From Bacteroidota bacterium (GTDB taxonomy: Bacteria; Bacteroidota; Bacteroidia; Chitinophagales; Saprospiraceae), in contig JANSWP010000061.1 of assembly GCA_024743405.1 (NCBI GenBank), positions 1 to 43,144 on the forward strand: a DNA stretch of 43,144 nucleotides. The letters are read 5' to 3'. This document shows positions 25,764 to 34,771 of the stretch, in pieces. The notes under the pieces are model-generated. The model was not told the DNA's origin and made no database searches. It saw only the letters and a list, made by a program, of their open reading frames with translations. The translations under genes and the position numbers were made by a program. Within the stretch, counting starts at the first letter, position 1. Every line of letters starts with the position of its first letter.

Positions 25764-28340
25764 ATGGAGCCAACACCTACAAAACAACGACTTGCATTAT
25801 TTTTGGATGGAACATGGAATACCCAAGACGATAGCACTAATGTCCGACATGCTTATACTTTGATGAAGGAGGGAGAGATCGAAGATGGAATTATCCAAAG
25901 AAGATATTATGATCCTGGTGTAGGTACAGGAATGTTAGATAGTGTTACAGGAGGTGGTTTTGGACTCGGGTTAGATGCAAATGTGAGAGAAGCCTATAAC
26001 TGGCTAGTTGACCATTATAATGATGGAGATGAAATTTATATTTTCGGATTTAGTCGAGGTGCCTATACTGCTCGATCCTTGATGGGGTTTATCGCCACTT
26101 GTGGTTTAATCAAGCGAGGAGCCCCGCTTATGGTTAGCCAAATGTGGAATAGTTATATTTACATAGCTCAAAATCGTAATAAGTACAAAAAGTGGTGGGA
26201 GAAAAGTTTAAAGAAGTATAAATACAATTTTCGGAGAATCACTAGTTTAAAGTTAGATGATTGGAAAAATGCTACCAAAAGAAGTGATCCTATCAATGAC
26301 GCAGAGCATCTTTTGGTAGAGTGGTCTCGTCGAGTGAAGATCACGTATATGGGGATTTTCGATACCGTCGGTGCCATGGGGCTAGAAGCACTCGGGATTC
26401 CTGGGATTACTAGTCGGCTAGAGCAACATCACAATCCCTATCCTACAAAACTTTTGGTTAATTGTAGACACGCACTTGCGATAGATGAAAATAGGACGAG
26501 CTTTAGACTGACACCATTATTGGATTATGTTAGAAATAACGCGAAACCAGAAGAATCTGAAGAGTATAAAGGGATTATCAGCCAAAGATGGTTTGTAGGC
26601 GCCCATGCTAATATTGGTGGCGGATATCCAGATAATTTGCTCGCGATGCGTCCACTCGAATGGATATTGGAAGGAGCTAAAGGTGCAGGCTTAAAAATAC
26701 ATGATACTGAACAATCTAAATTCGATCCTAAAGACACCCATATTAGAGACTCTCATGCTGAATTTGCATCTCCATTGTGGGCATATATTATTCGTTCAAA
26801 ACGGCACTATCGACCTATACAGAGACCTGATGATGTAAGAGCATATTTTTCGCTTAGAGCGATTAGTGAAGAAGTAGATGAATCTGTAATTGAATTTGCA
26901 AAAAGAAGCAAAAAATATGCTCCACCAAATTTGCTTACTTACACCAAAAAAACATCCAATGAGGCATTAAAAACTGTTTTTGAAGATAGAAAATTGGAAT
27001 CTGATTGGCCAGGGAAAAGTTTGAAAGAAAGAATCATATTGATCTGTTGGTGTTCTCTTGCTGCGGTTGGTTTTGGAGCGTTCTCACAGCTTTTTTTGTG
27101 TAAATTTCCACTATCTTCTTGGTTGGGTTTTCCTATACTCGCCAGTCTATTTGGTCTTATTGATTGGGGTGAGTCGATCAATAATTTAAAAAGTAGTATC
27201 AATCCGAAAAGTATAGTCCCGAAAACAACCCGAGCTATACTTCTTTGGCTCAGGTTAATTGGGGTTCTTGCCTTTTTTGCTGGATCTATTGGTTTTATAT
27301 CTAAATTTTGGACTTTGGGTTGGGAATTTTCTTCAATGTCCATTTTCGATTTATATGAAATCTTTGGAGATTGGTATTTAATAACATTAGTGGCTGGTGT
27401 GACGGTAGGCGTTTTGAATATCTTTGAAAGGCAAGGGCATTTGAATAATTTGGTAACCAGTATAAAGGCTATAATAGGTGCCTTTATTACCTTTATTGCC
27501 GGAGCATTTTTGATAATGTTTATCGCATGGCTATTAGAATATTTAATGAGTGAAATTTTTCAAGGGGGCGTTGAATTACCAAAAATTCCAACTTCTGAGA
27601 CAGAAGTTTTAGCTGGAAAAATTCTTCTTATTCAGGTATTGTTAATCATTTTTTATTTTTCCTTTTTGTGGGTCGGAAAGCCATTGAGCAAAGGACAAGC
27701 TAATCTAGGTTCTATCGTTTCTCTTCAATTTGCTTTTACACCATCTAAAGTCACTAAACTTTTTGAAGATTGGAGTTGGAAGCTAGGACGAAAATGGGAA
27801 AAGTTAAAAGCTAATGAGAAAAAAGGGTGGTCAAGTTTAAAAGAGAAGCTTCATGATTGCCTATGGAGAGATATCCTTGGATTTACACCTCTTTATACTA
27901 TTGTCTTTGGTGTTATCATTTGGTTGAGTATGATCATTGACAGTCCAAAATATTTATCTTTTCTTGGAGAAGGCTCTTTTATACCTGGCTTGGCTTGGTG
28001 GCATTTACTTATTGGACTTACAGCCATAGCCGATATGGTTGAAAATACGATTCACTTCAAACATATTAAGCATCATACAAACGGCGGAAGTTCAGCTGTT
28101 TTGGTAGGTCTAGGATTTGTGGCTACGCTGCTAAAGACTATAGGTTTTACCATATCCGGTCTCCTTTCTTTAGTCATATTTACTTCCTTGTCATTAAAAG
28201 TATTAGCAGCAGGAGATGGTGGATGGAGGTGGATTATCGTGTCCTCTATTACATGTATTATTATAATTTATGCAGCGCTTTTAACAATCCTTTTTGTGGG
28301 AGACTTACTTAATCAACGGGAAGATAAAAAAGCAGCTTAA
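25764..28340 (+). CDS. DUF2235 / Tle1-like alpha-beta hydrolase fused to a polytopic membrane domain
   Basis: 858 residues, no signal peptide. Residues 1-300 are the DUF2235 domain: LALFLDGTWNTQDDSTNV at the start, YIFGFSRGAYTAR with nucleophile Ser97 in GxSxG, IFDTVGAMG (Asp200) and VGAHANIGGGYPD (His281), a complete candidate triad. This family includes Tle1 phospholipase A2 effectors of type VI secretion. Residues about 420-850 contain roughly eight to ten hydrophobic helices (for example LIGVLAFFAGSIGFI, LITLVAGVTVGVLNIF, IIIIYAALLTILFVGDLL), separated by basic linkers. That membrane half is unusual for an exported effector and suggests a resident membrane lipase. No VgrG, PAAR, chaperone or immunity gene is nearby. 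Upstream lies a short hairpin (AGCCG/CGGCT, 25723-25740) in the leader. Confidence 0.85.
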   Translation: MEPTPTKQRLALFLDGTWNTQDDSTNVRHAYTLMKEGEIEDGIIQRRYYDPGVGTGMLDSVTGGGFGLGLDANVREAYNWLVDHYNDGDEIYIFGFSRGAYTARSLMGFIATCGLIKRGAPLMVSQMWNSYIYIAQNRNKYKKWWEKSLKKYKYNFRRITSLKLDDWKNATKRSDPINDAEHLLVEWSRRVKITYMGIFDTVGAMGLEALGIPGITSRLEQHHNPYPTKLLVNCRHALAIDENRTSFRLTPLLDYVRNNAKPEESEEYKGIISQRWFVGAHANIGGGYPDNLLAMRPLEWILEGAKGAGLKIHDTEQSKFDPKDTHIRDSHAEFASPLWAYIIRSKRHYRPIQRPDDVRAYFSLRAISEEVDESVIEFAKRSKKYAPPNLLTYTKKTSNEALKTVFEDRKLESDWPGKSLKERIILICWCSLAAVGFGAFSQLFLCKFPLSSWLGFPILASLFGLIDWGESINNLKSSINPKSIVPKTTRAILLWLRLIGVLAFFAGSIGFISKFWTLGWEFSSMSIFDLYEIFGDWYLITLVAGVTVGVLNIFERQGHLNNLVTSIKAIIGAFITFIAGAFLIMFIAWLLEYLMSEIFQGGVELPKIPTSETEVLAGKILLIQVLLIIFYFSFLWVGKPLSKGQANLGSIVSLQFAFTPSKVTKLFEDWSWKLGRKWEKLKANEKKGWSSLKEKLHDCLWRDILGFTPLYTIVFGVIIWLSMIIDSPKYLSFLGEGSFIPGLAWWHLLIGLTAIADMVENTIHFKHIKHHTNGGSSAVLVGLGFVATLLKTIGFTISGLLSLVIFTSLSLKVLAAGDGGWRWIIVSSITCIIIIYAALLTILFVGDLLNQREDKKAA

Positions 28341-28351
28341 AGTCTAATTAA

Positions 28352-28468
28352 GTTGCACTTAAATACTGCAACATCGCACCAAAGGCGCCCGTTGCACTAG
28401 AGGAGGCTTGGACTCCACTCCAAAACCACCATTTACTGGAGCAAGCCGCTTTGCGGCAATGCTCCAGT
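28352..28468 (+). other. Structured 3' region of the DUF2235 gene
   Basis: Several stem-loops follow the stop codon. GTTGCA (28352-28357) pairs with TGCAAC (28367-28372), but the latter could also pair with a second GTTGCA at 28391-28396. Further on ACTGGAGCA (28435-28443) pairs with TGCTCCAGT (28460-28468), enclosing an inner hairpin GCCGC-TTT-GCGGC (28445-28457). The last one could be the gene's own RNA end; there is no T-run. Confidence 0.5.
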
Positions 28469-28508
28469 GATCTATAATTTGATTTTGTCTAAGCAATTAC
28501 TTAAATGA

Positions 28509-28548
28509 ATAAATCCCTAATTCTTGAACTCAAGAATTAGGGATTTAT
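28509..28548. terminator. Bidirectional intrinsic terminator
   Basis: Perfect 19-bp inverted repeat (28509-28527 and 28530-28548) with a 2-nt spacer, between the converging DUF2235 gene and the giant SprB-repeat gene. It is A/T-rich at both ends but lacks a long T-run, so efficiency is uncertain. Confidence 0.75.
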
Positions 28549-28582
28549 CAAATAGAGGAGGACGAAATTATCAGAACAGTAA

Positions 28583-31500
28583 TTATCGGATCAAAGTGGT
28601 ATGTCCTTGCATATTTTCAATGATGCCATCAATATATTCGACTTGTAAATTCCAAATATAAACTCCAGCTTGCATGTCTTCGTTTTTGAATTGACCGTCC
28701 CAACCAACATTTACATCATTGATATCGAAATTTTCAGCTTCGAAAACCATTTCTCCCCAGCGATCAAAAACTTGGAAGAGTAAAATTTCTTTGACGATAT
28801 CTGATTTTCCATGAACCAATAATCGATCATTGGCTCCGTCAGCGTTAGGAGTAAAACCAGTAGGAACCAAAACGAATCTTTCTTTTTCGATAAAAACGGT
28901 TATTCTATCTTCTGCTTTACAGCCATTTTCATCTGTTATAGACAAGGTGAAAGTAGTTTGTTCCTCAACCATAACGATGGGGGCACGACTAACAGAATCA
29001 TCAATGATAGCGTTATTGCGATTTGCCCACCAGAAATAGGATAAAGTATTTAAATCTGCATTTTGAATGGCAGGAAAGAGTTGAAGAGATTCTCCAAAAG
29101 TGATGGTGGTATCAGAACCTAAGTCTAAAATTAATGGGTCTGGCTCATCAATAAATATTTCCCCAGTTTCAGCAATACATCCATTCCCATCTTTTATAAA
29201 TACATTATAAAAACCACTTTCTAATGCAACTAGGGTGGAAGCTCCATTATATTCGACTCCATCTAAACTGTAGGTATAAGCAGGTGTTCCTCCTGCTGCA
29301 AAAACCATAATAGTGCCATCTCGCAAGCCAGGGCAACTCACTTCATCAACATCAAACGTGGAGGTTAAGGGCATTTCAGGTTGACGAATGAATGTCGAAT
29401 CTTGAATCTGACAACCTTCCGCATCCGTCACAGTCACCATCGAGAATCCAGGTGGTAGTTCACTGTCAGTCGCACCTACAATTCCTGATTCCCATTCATA
29501 AATATAAGGCTCAGTGCCAAAGCTTGCAGAAGCTGTAGAACCACCGGTAGGCTGACCAAAACATAAAATATCATCATTATTAAAATCAACCTGTAACTGT
29601 GCGGGTTCATTCAAGGTCAACTGTGTAGTCGTTGAACATCCATTATTGTCAGTAACAGTTATAGTAAATGTTTCCGCAGGTAAGTCAATTGCTGTAGCAG
29701 TAATTTGTCCACCAGCATTTGGGCTCCAAAGATAGGAGTAGGGTTCAGTTCCTCCGTCACCTGATACCGTAGCAGAGCCATCAACACCATTATAACATTT
29801 GACATCTACTGTCTCCAAAATGGAGGATCCTATAGCAGGCGGGTTATCAATTGTAATGCTGTTTTCAGCGGTACAACCTAAAGCATCCGTTATAGTGACG
29901 GTGTAAGTTTGTCCACCTAATAAATCCGTTACATTAGTGGTGTTTTGAGTGGAACCATCCCAATCAATACTGACGTCATTTGGATCAACAGGGTTTAATC
30001 CAAGTAATATCAAATCAATATTTGCCTGACCATCATTTCCATTAAAACAGGAAGCTCCAGTCTGAGACAATTCTAAACTTAGTGCAAATTGTTGTTGAAT
30101 ATTGACCCCTTGAATGGCTTCACAACCATTCAAATCTGTTACGGTAACGGTATAATTTCCAGCTGCTAAATTATTTGCTGTTTCTGCCGTTTGCCCATTA
30201 GACCATATATAGGAATAAGGCTGGATTCCTCCACTAGCTGCTACAGTTGCTGTTCCGTTAGAGGCATTAAAGCAAATTGTAGAAGTTTGACCAATTAATG
30301 CTGAAACTGCTTCTGCTGGCTCTGTCAAAGTAATATCAATAGAGGCAGAACACCCTTCCGAATCTGAAACAGTTACAGTGTAATCACCTGAAAATAGGTT
30401 TATATTGTCTTCTAGTGGAGAGGTAAATCCATTTGGGCCGGACCAGGTGAAATTGAAAATTCCTGTTCCACCGGTTGGCGTTAAATTAATCGAACCAGTA
30501 TTGTCTCCCGTGCATAAAATATCTTCTCCATCGATTGACAGATTGATGGCAGCAATATCCGTAATTTCAACAGTTGTGGTTGCTTGGCAGCCATTTCCAT
30601 CTGTTACTTCTACTGTGTATATACCGGCATCGAGATTATTTAAATCTTCTGTCACTTCCATATTGCTCCATAAGATATTGAAGGGTGTTACTCCACCAGC
30701 AATAGTAAGATCAATGGAGCCATCACTTCCACCATTACAACCTGCGTTATTAAAGGTTGTTGATAATATTAATTCATCTGGCTGATTGACATCAGCACAA
30801 GCAACTTTGGTACATCCATTTTCATCTGTTACGGTGACACAATAAGAACCAGAGCTTATGGGTGACAATTGATTGGAACCAGATACGCCATCACTCCAAT
30901 CAAATATATAATTACCTGCACCCCCAACAGCTTGACAAATGAGTCCTCCGTCATTACCACCAAAACAGGTTACATCGGTTACCGATAAAATAACGGATAA
31001 AGAATCTGGTTCATCTAGTTGAATACCATTTTCGGCAGTACATCCATTTGTATCTGTTACCGTTACGCTATAAACCCCTCCATTTAAGTTTGTTGGATTA
31101 GGACCAGTCAATATAGGAGTCCAATCGTAGGAATAACCAGGTGTTCCACCAGTTACACTTAAATCAATACTACCATTTTGTGCGCCAAAACAATCTATAT
31201 CAACTCCAGCAATCGATGTATTTAATAGGGTCGGTTGACCCACAGCTACTAAAGCAATGGATTGACAACCATTATTATCACTTACCGTCACAAAATAGGA
31301 TCCAGAAGTTAAATTGGTGGCAGTCGCTGTTGTTTGATCATTGGCGTTAGCATCCCATAAGTAGTTGTAAGGAGGTCCTTGTCCACCAGATGGAGATACA
31401 GTTGCAGAACCATCATTAAGTCCAAAGCAATTAGCAGGAGTAGACGAAATATCAATATTTATAGGATCTGGATTTGTTAATTCAATTGAAATAGTAGCTT

Positions 31501-34057
31501 CACAGTTAACGGCATCTGTAACGGTTAAATTATAAGTTCCCGCATCCAAATCAATGTAGATTGAATCGTTGGATATATTATTCCAGTTGAAGGTATAAGG
31601 CGCTTCTCCGCCAGAGGCGATGACCGTAATAACACCATCAGCACCTTCATCACAACTGATTTCATTAACAATTACTTCTGACAAAGTGATAGATCCAGGA
31701 GCAACAATCGAGGCTTGGACAATATTGGCACATCCAAAACTATCGGAAATCGTTACACTATAATCACCTGCTGCCAAATCTTGAAAGATACCAGTTGAAT
31801 TAGTCTCATTGCCAAGGGAAAAGGTATATCCAGAGCCACTTCCTCCCGAGGCTGAAACGGTGATACTTCCTCCTACATTACAGGCGGCATTAGTAAAATT
31901 TTCCAATACTCCTAGAGGGGCATCGCAGTCTGGTGTCCAACAAATCGCCGTATCAATAACACTTTTACAGCCATCAAAAGCAACAACTTCAAAAATGATC
32001 GTATCGCTCGGAGTTAAATTATTGATAGTATGAGATAAATTATCTGTTGGGTCGATCCAGCCATTACCATTTACATTAACTTGATAACTGATTGCTCCTG
32101 GAACGGATGTCCAATCAAAAGTCATATTGGTATTGGTGACATTACTGCATGAAACAGTAGGTGCAGGCAATTGACTAAAGAATTCGATGGTAATGGAATC
32201 AGTTACTTCGCAACCATAAGTATCAGAGGCGGTCACTGTATAGGTAGTCGTTTTAGAAGGATAAATATTAGGTTGAGGACAATCCGTACAAGAAATATCT
32301 GTGGCTGGAGACCATTCGTAAAAGATCTTGTAGACTGGTTCGAAAGTAATGGTCCAGTCAAGCAAAATGCCGCTAAACCCTTGTGAATCGTCAATAACTA
32401 TTAGTTCCCATACACCATTCGTCGGATTCTCTCCATCCCATAAATCTGTCCAAGTTCCCTCTGGTTGAAATTCGCCAGTGAAAGGAGGAGACTCACCTGG
32501 GCCACAAGTATTACCTGTCCAAAATGTAATAGGTTGGATCGCATTTGGAGAGAAACAAGTATTTACATAATCATCACAATTGGCTCCATTGTCAGAGGTC
32601 AATTCTAAAAATTGGCCTCCTGGGGAAACTAAAAATATATCTAAATCATCAACGAATCGATGATCAATATTGATACAAACGGAACGGATGACATCTTGTC
32701 CTAAATAAGGAGGTTGAACACCAGCTACTACTATTTGAGAGGTGGTAACTCCAGAGGTACTACCAAAAGCATCCTCTAACAATAAATCAGTATCCATAGT
32801 AAAAGTCGGTGGCGGGGGAATATTTATAGGTATGCTTCCGTCTAGCCCAATTGTATCAGCAACACACATTAAGGTGTCAGGAGGTAAAATGGGAGATATA
32901 AGTTCATTGTCCCGAATAAATAACCAAATGGTATCGCGTGTACAAACATCTCTTTGTACATCAATACCAATGGTTTCAAATCCTTCATTGAGCGCGTCTT
33001 CAATTCCAATAATTGGCACCACTACCTCTGTTTCTCCCTTTTCAATTGTCAAATTAGTGGGGATGGTTTCATAATCAACACCATTTTCCGCAGTACCTAT
33101 AATCGAATAATCAATCACGAAATCATTTTCTGGCGCAAATTCTAAACTAAAAGTCAACAATCCTTCTCCACATCCTTCCGCTACCGAACCATCCACTGCG
33201 GCAGTAGCAGCTTCAACTTCTAAAGTCCCTGTCCCAAAACTCTTTGCCTCTAAAAAAACTCCTGAATCAAAAATATGATCACCAACATCTGAAATCATCA
33301 ATTTGATGGTATATTCTTCACAAGGAGTTACGATTGCTTGTGCCGTAAAGACATCTAAGTATCCATCATAAACAGGTTGAAGTGCGGTGGCATTATTATC
33401 ATTGTAAAAATTACTAAAAGCTGGAGGACATGCCGGTCCATCATCTGGATGTATATTATTAATGGAAACGGGCTGATTGGTTCCTGGAATAATGGCAATA
33501 TTTTCACCATTATTGTTAAAAGGACCATTTATGCCAGGACCACTAATAAAAAAACCAAATACGTCATTAAACTGACTACAGGACCATTCCGGATATTCTT
33601 CGGAAGCAAAAACATAATTAAATCGCAAGGTATCGGCTGCAGGTCGGAATACAATCGTAAAAATTACGGCATCGTTTATACTACCGTTTCCAATGGACGC
33701 TAGGTCTGGATCCTGTACACTTCCACCTAAATCATTACTTGCAAAATCCCCTCCTGTTGAATTTGCACCATAGGCAGAACCTTGAGTAGCTGCTCGTCCG
33801 GTACTCATAATTATCCCTCTATCAATACCCATTTCATCTTCGCCATTATTGAAGAACCCTACTTGTCGAGGATCTCCTTCAAATTGTACATCAACAACTT
33901 CAATCCCATCACCAAGAAATATATTTTTGATTAGTGCATCAGGGGTTAATGGTGGAGTAGTGGCATCTTGTACTTCCAAAGGCTGGGCGAAACTACTATT
34001 GGCAAGAAAGAAAAAAAGAAAAATTGGAATCGAAATCTTTATGTCGAAATGCTTCAT
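28583..34057 (-). CDS. Giant T9SS-exported SprB-repeat protein with type B sorting domain (1)
   Basis: About 1,824 residues from the ATG at 34057, which opens a good signal peptide (MKHFDIKISIPIFLFFFLAN, ending SSFAQ); a GTG at 34129 would add 24 residues. Order: choice-of-anchor L-type domain (about 37-280; GIIMSTGRA, NYVFASEEYPEW), Calx-beta-like domain (282-385), proprotein-convertase P-like domain (436-571), a PKD-like segment with YEWSPATDISCTDCPQP, a fibronectin-like domain, 12 SprB repeats (712-1642) each with a Cys near the start, GG..PY.Y.W in the middle and YxVTVTDxNGC at the end, another PKD-like domain, and a type B T9SS signal (1730-1824; LVPTGFTPNADGANDR, FDRWGEMV, TLIR). SprB in Flavobacterium is the mobile gliding adhesin; this protein has far fewer repeats. 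No SprF-like gene is adjacent. A paralogue lies beyond sppA. Confidence 0.93.
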   Translation of the reverse strand: MKHFDIKISIPIFLFFFLANSSFAQPLEVQDATTPPLTPDALIKNIFLGDGIEVVDVQFEGDPRQVGFFNNGEDEMGIDRGIIMSTGRAATQGSAYGANSTGGDFASNDLGGSVQDPDLASIGNGSINDAVIFTIVFRPAADTLRFNYVFASEEYPEWSCSQFNDVFGFFISGPGINGPFNNNGENIAIIPGTNQPVSINNIHPDDGPACPPAFSNFYNDNNATALQPVYDGYLDVFTAQAIVTPCEEYTIKLMISDVGDHIFDSGVFLEAKSFGTGTLEVEAATAAVDGSVAEGCGEGLLTFSLEFAPENDFVIDYSIIGTAENGVDYETIPTNLTIEKGETEVVVPIIGIEDALNEGFETIGIDVQRDVCTRDTIWLFIRDNELISPILPPDTLMCVADTIGLDGSIPINIPPPPTFTMDTDLLLEDAFGSTSGVTTSQIVVAGVQPPYLGQDVIRSVCINIDHRFVDDLDIFLVSPGGQFLELTSDNGANCDDYVNTCFSPNAIQPITFWTGNTCGPGESPPFTGEFQPEGTWTDLWDGENPTNGVWELIVIDDSQGFSGILLDWTITFEPVYKIFYEWSPATDISCTDCPQPNIYPSKTTTYTVTASDTYGCEVTDSITIEFFSQLPAPTVSCSNVTNTNMTFDWTSVPGAISYQVNVNGNGWIDPTDNLSHTINNLTPSDTIIFEVVAFDGCKSVIDTAICWTPDCDAPLGVLENFTNAACNVGGSITVSASGGSGSGYTFSLGNETNSTGIFQDLAAGDYSVTISDSFGCANIVQASIVAPGSITLSEVIVNEISCDEGADGVITVIASGGEAPYTFNWNNISNDSIYIDLDAGTYNLTVTDAVNCEATISIELTNPDPINIDISSTPANCFGLNDGSATVSPSGGQGPPYNYLWDANANDQTTATATNLTSGSYFVTVSDNNGCQSIALVAVGQPTLLNTSIAGVDIDCFGAQNGSIDLSVTGGTPGYSYDWTPILTGPNPTNLNGGVYSVTVTDTNGCTAENGIQLDEPDSLSVILSVTDVTCFGGNDGGLICQAVGGAGNYIFDWSDGVSGSNQLSPISSGSYCVTVTDENGCTKVACADVNQPDELILSTTFNNAGCNGGSDGSIDLTIAGGVTPFNILWSNMEVTEDLNNLDAGIYTVEVTDGNGCQATTTVEITDIAAINLSIDGEDILCTGDNTGSINLTPTGGTGIFNFTWSGPNGFTSPLEDNINLFSGDYTVTVSDSEGCSASIDITLTEPAEAVSALIGQTSTICFNASNGTATVAASGGIQPYSYIWSNGQTAETANNLAAGNYTVTVTDLNGCEAIQGVNIQQQFALSLELSQTGASCFNGNDGQANIDLILLGLNPVDPNDVSIDWDGSTQNTTNVTDLLGGQTYTVTITDALGCTAENSITIDNPPAIGSSILETVDVKCYNGVDGSATVSGDGGTEPYSYLWSPNAGGQITATAIDLPAETFTITVTDNNGCSTTTQLTLNEPAQLQVDFNNDDILCFGQPTGGSTASASFGTEPYIYEWESGIVGATDSELPPGFSMVTVTDAEGCQIQDSTFIRQPEMPLTSTFDVDEVSCPGLRDGTIMVFAAGGTPAYTYSLDGVEYNGASTLVALESGFYNVFIKDGNGCIAETGEIFIDEPDPLILDLGSDTTITFGESLQLFPAIQNADLNTLSYFWWANRNNAIIDDSVSRAPIVMVEEQTTFTLSITDENGCKAEDRITVFIEKERFVLVPTGFTPNADGANDRLLVHGKSDIVKEILLFQVFDRWGEMVFEAENFDINDVNVGWDGQFKNEDMQAGVYIWNLQVEYIDGIIENMQGHTTLIR

Positions 34058-34771
34058 AACTAATGCATTAATTTTTGCGATAGGATAGTTAATTAATTGA
34101 AAATAAATAGTTTTAGATGTATCAGTCACTGATTGTTTTTTGTTTAAAAAGCGTTAAACACCTGAAACAGGCGAGTCAAATGATCAGGGTTTTCAATAGA
34201 TGTGGACTGTTTATGAGACTAGTTTCGAAGAGTAATAATTCGAAATTCAAAAATGCTAATACTGATAAATATACAACCTAGCTTAGTTTACAGATTACTA
34301 GAAATGAAGATTAAATAGGGTATCATTTTTAGGCTGATTATTTTTTGTTTTATCGAGTCATTGAAAAGGAGCATATCCAAAGATACGTGACTTTTTCAAC
34401 AACGAAGATTAAGAGAAAAAGAAGCGTATAAAAGTAGTACCTTATTTAATTTTCATTCCCTACTGCAAATATTCAAAAAAAACCCCAATTCAAATTAAAA
34501 AAATGATAATTGAAGTACATAAAATTGATTCTTAATAATGTATTGTCTGCTAAAAACAATTGGTACGAACGAAGTTTCCATTCCTTTCGTCCCACATTTC
34601 CTTCTACTTAATCGAAAAAAAAATGGCAATTATCCGAATCCATCTACTTTTGGAGATGTTTTTTTGTAAAAATGTTGCCTGTAACCAATAAATAATTTCC
34701 AATTCTAAGTTCTCAATTTCCTTTTTTAGAGACTAAGAAATTAGAATAGGTAAATCAGAACTCAAATAAGT
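34058..34771. other. Divergent intergenic region between SprB-repeat gene and sppA
   Basis: 714 bp without a credible ORF. TATCTTTG on the minus strand (34385-34378) fits the -7 consensus for the giant gene, but a TTG at the right distance is lacking and the leader would be about 310 nt. TACTTTTG (34645-34652) is a -7-like match for sppA, 120 bp before its ATG. No strong inverted repeats seen. Confidence 0.35.

Noticed and set aside
26939-27343. Minus-strand ORF of 134 codons inside the DUF2235 gene
   Set aside because: It lies antisense to the well-supported gene, has no recognisable domain and no promoter.
25525-29000. Type VI secretion cluster around the Tle1-like gene
   Set aside because: Neighbours are a CotH protein and an SprB-repeat protein; no Hcp, VgrG, PAAR, sheath or immunity gene is present.
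30405-30785. Plus-strand ORF of 126 codons opposite the SprB repeats
   Set aside because: It is proline/serine/valine-rich shadow coding caused by the biased repeats of the true minus-strand gene; several similar ones occur at 31809-32033, 32742-33074 and 33377-33703.
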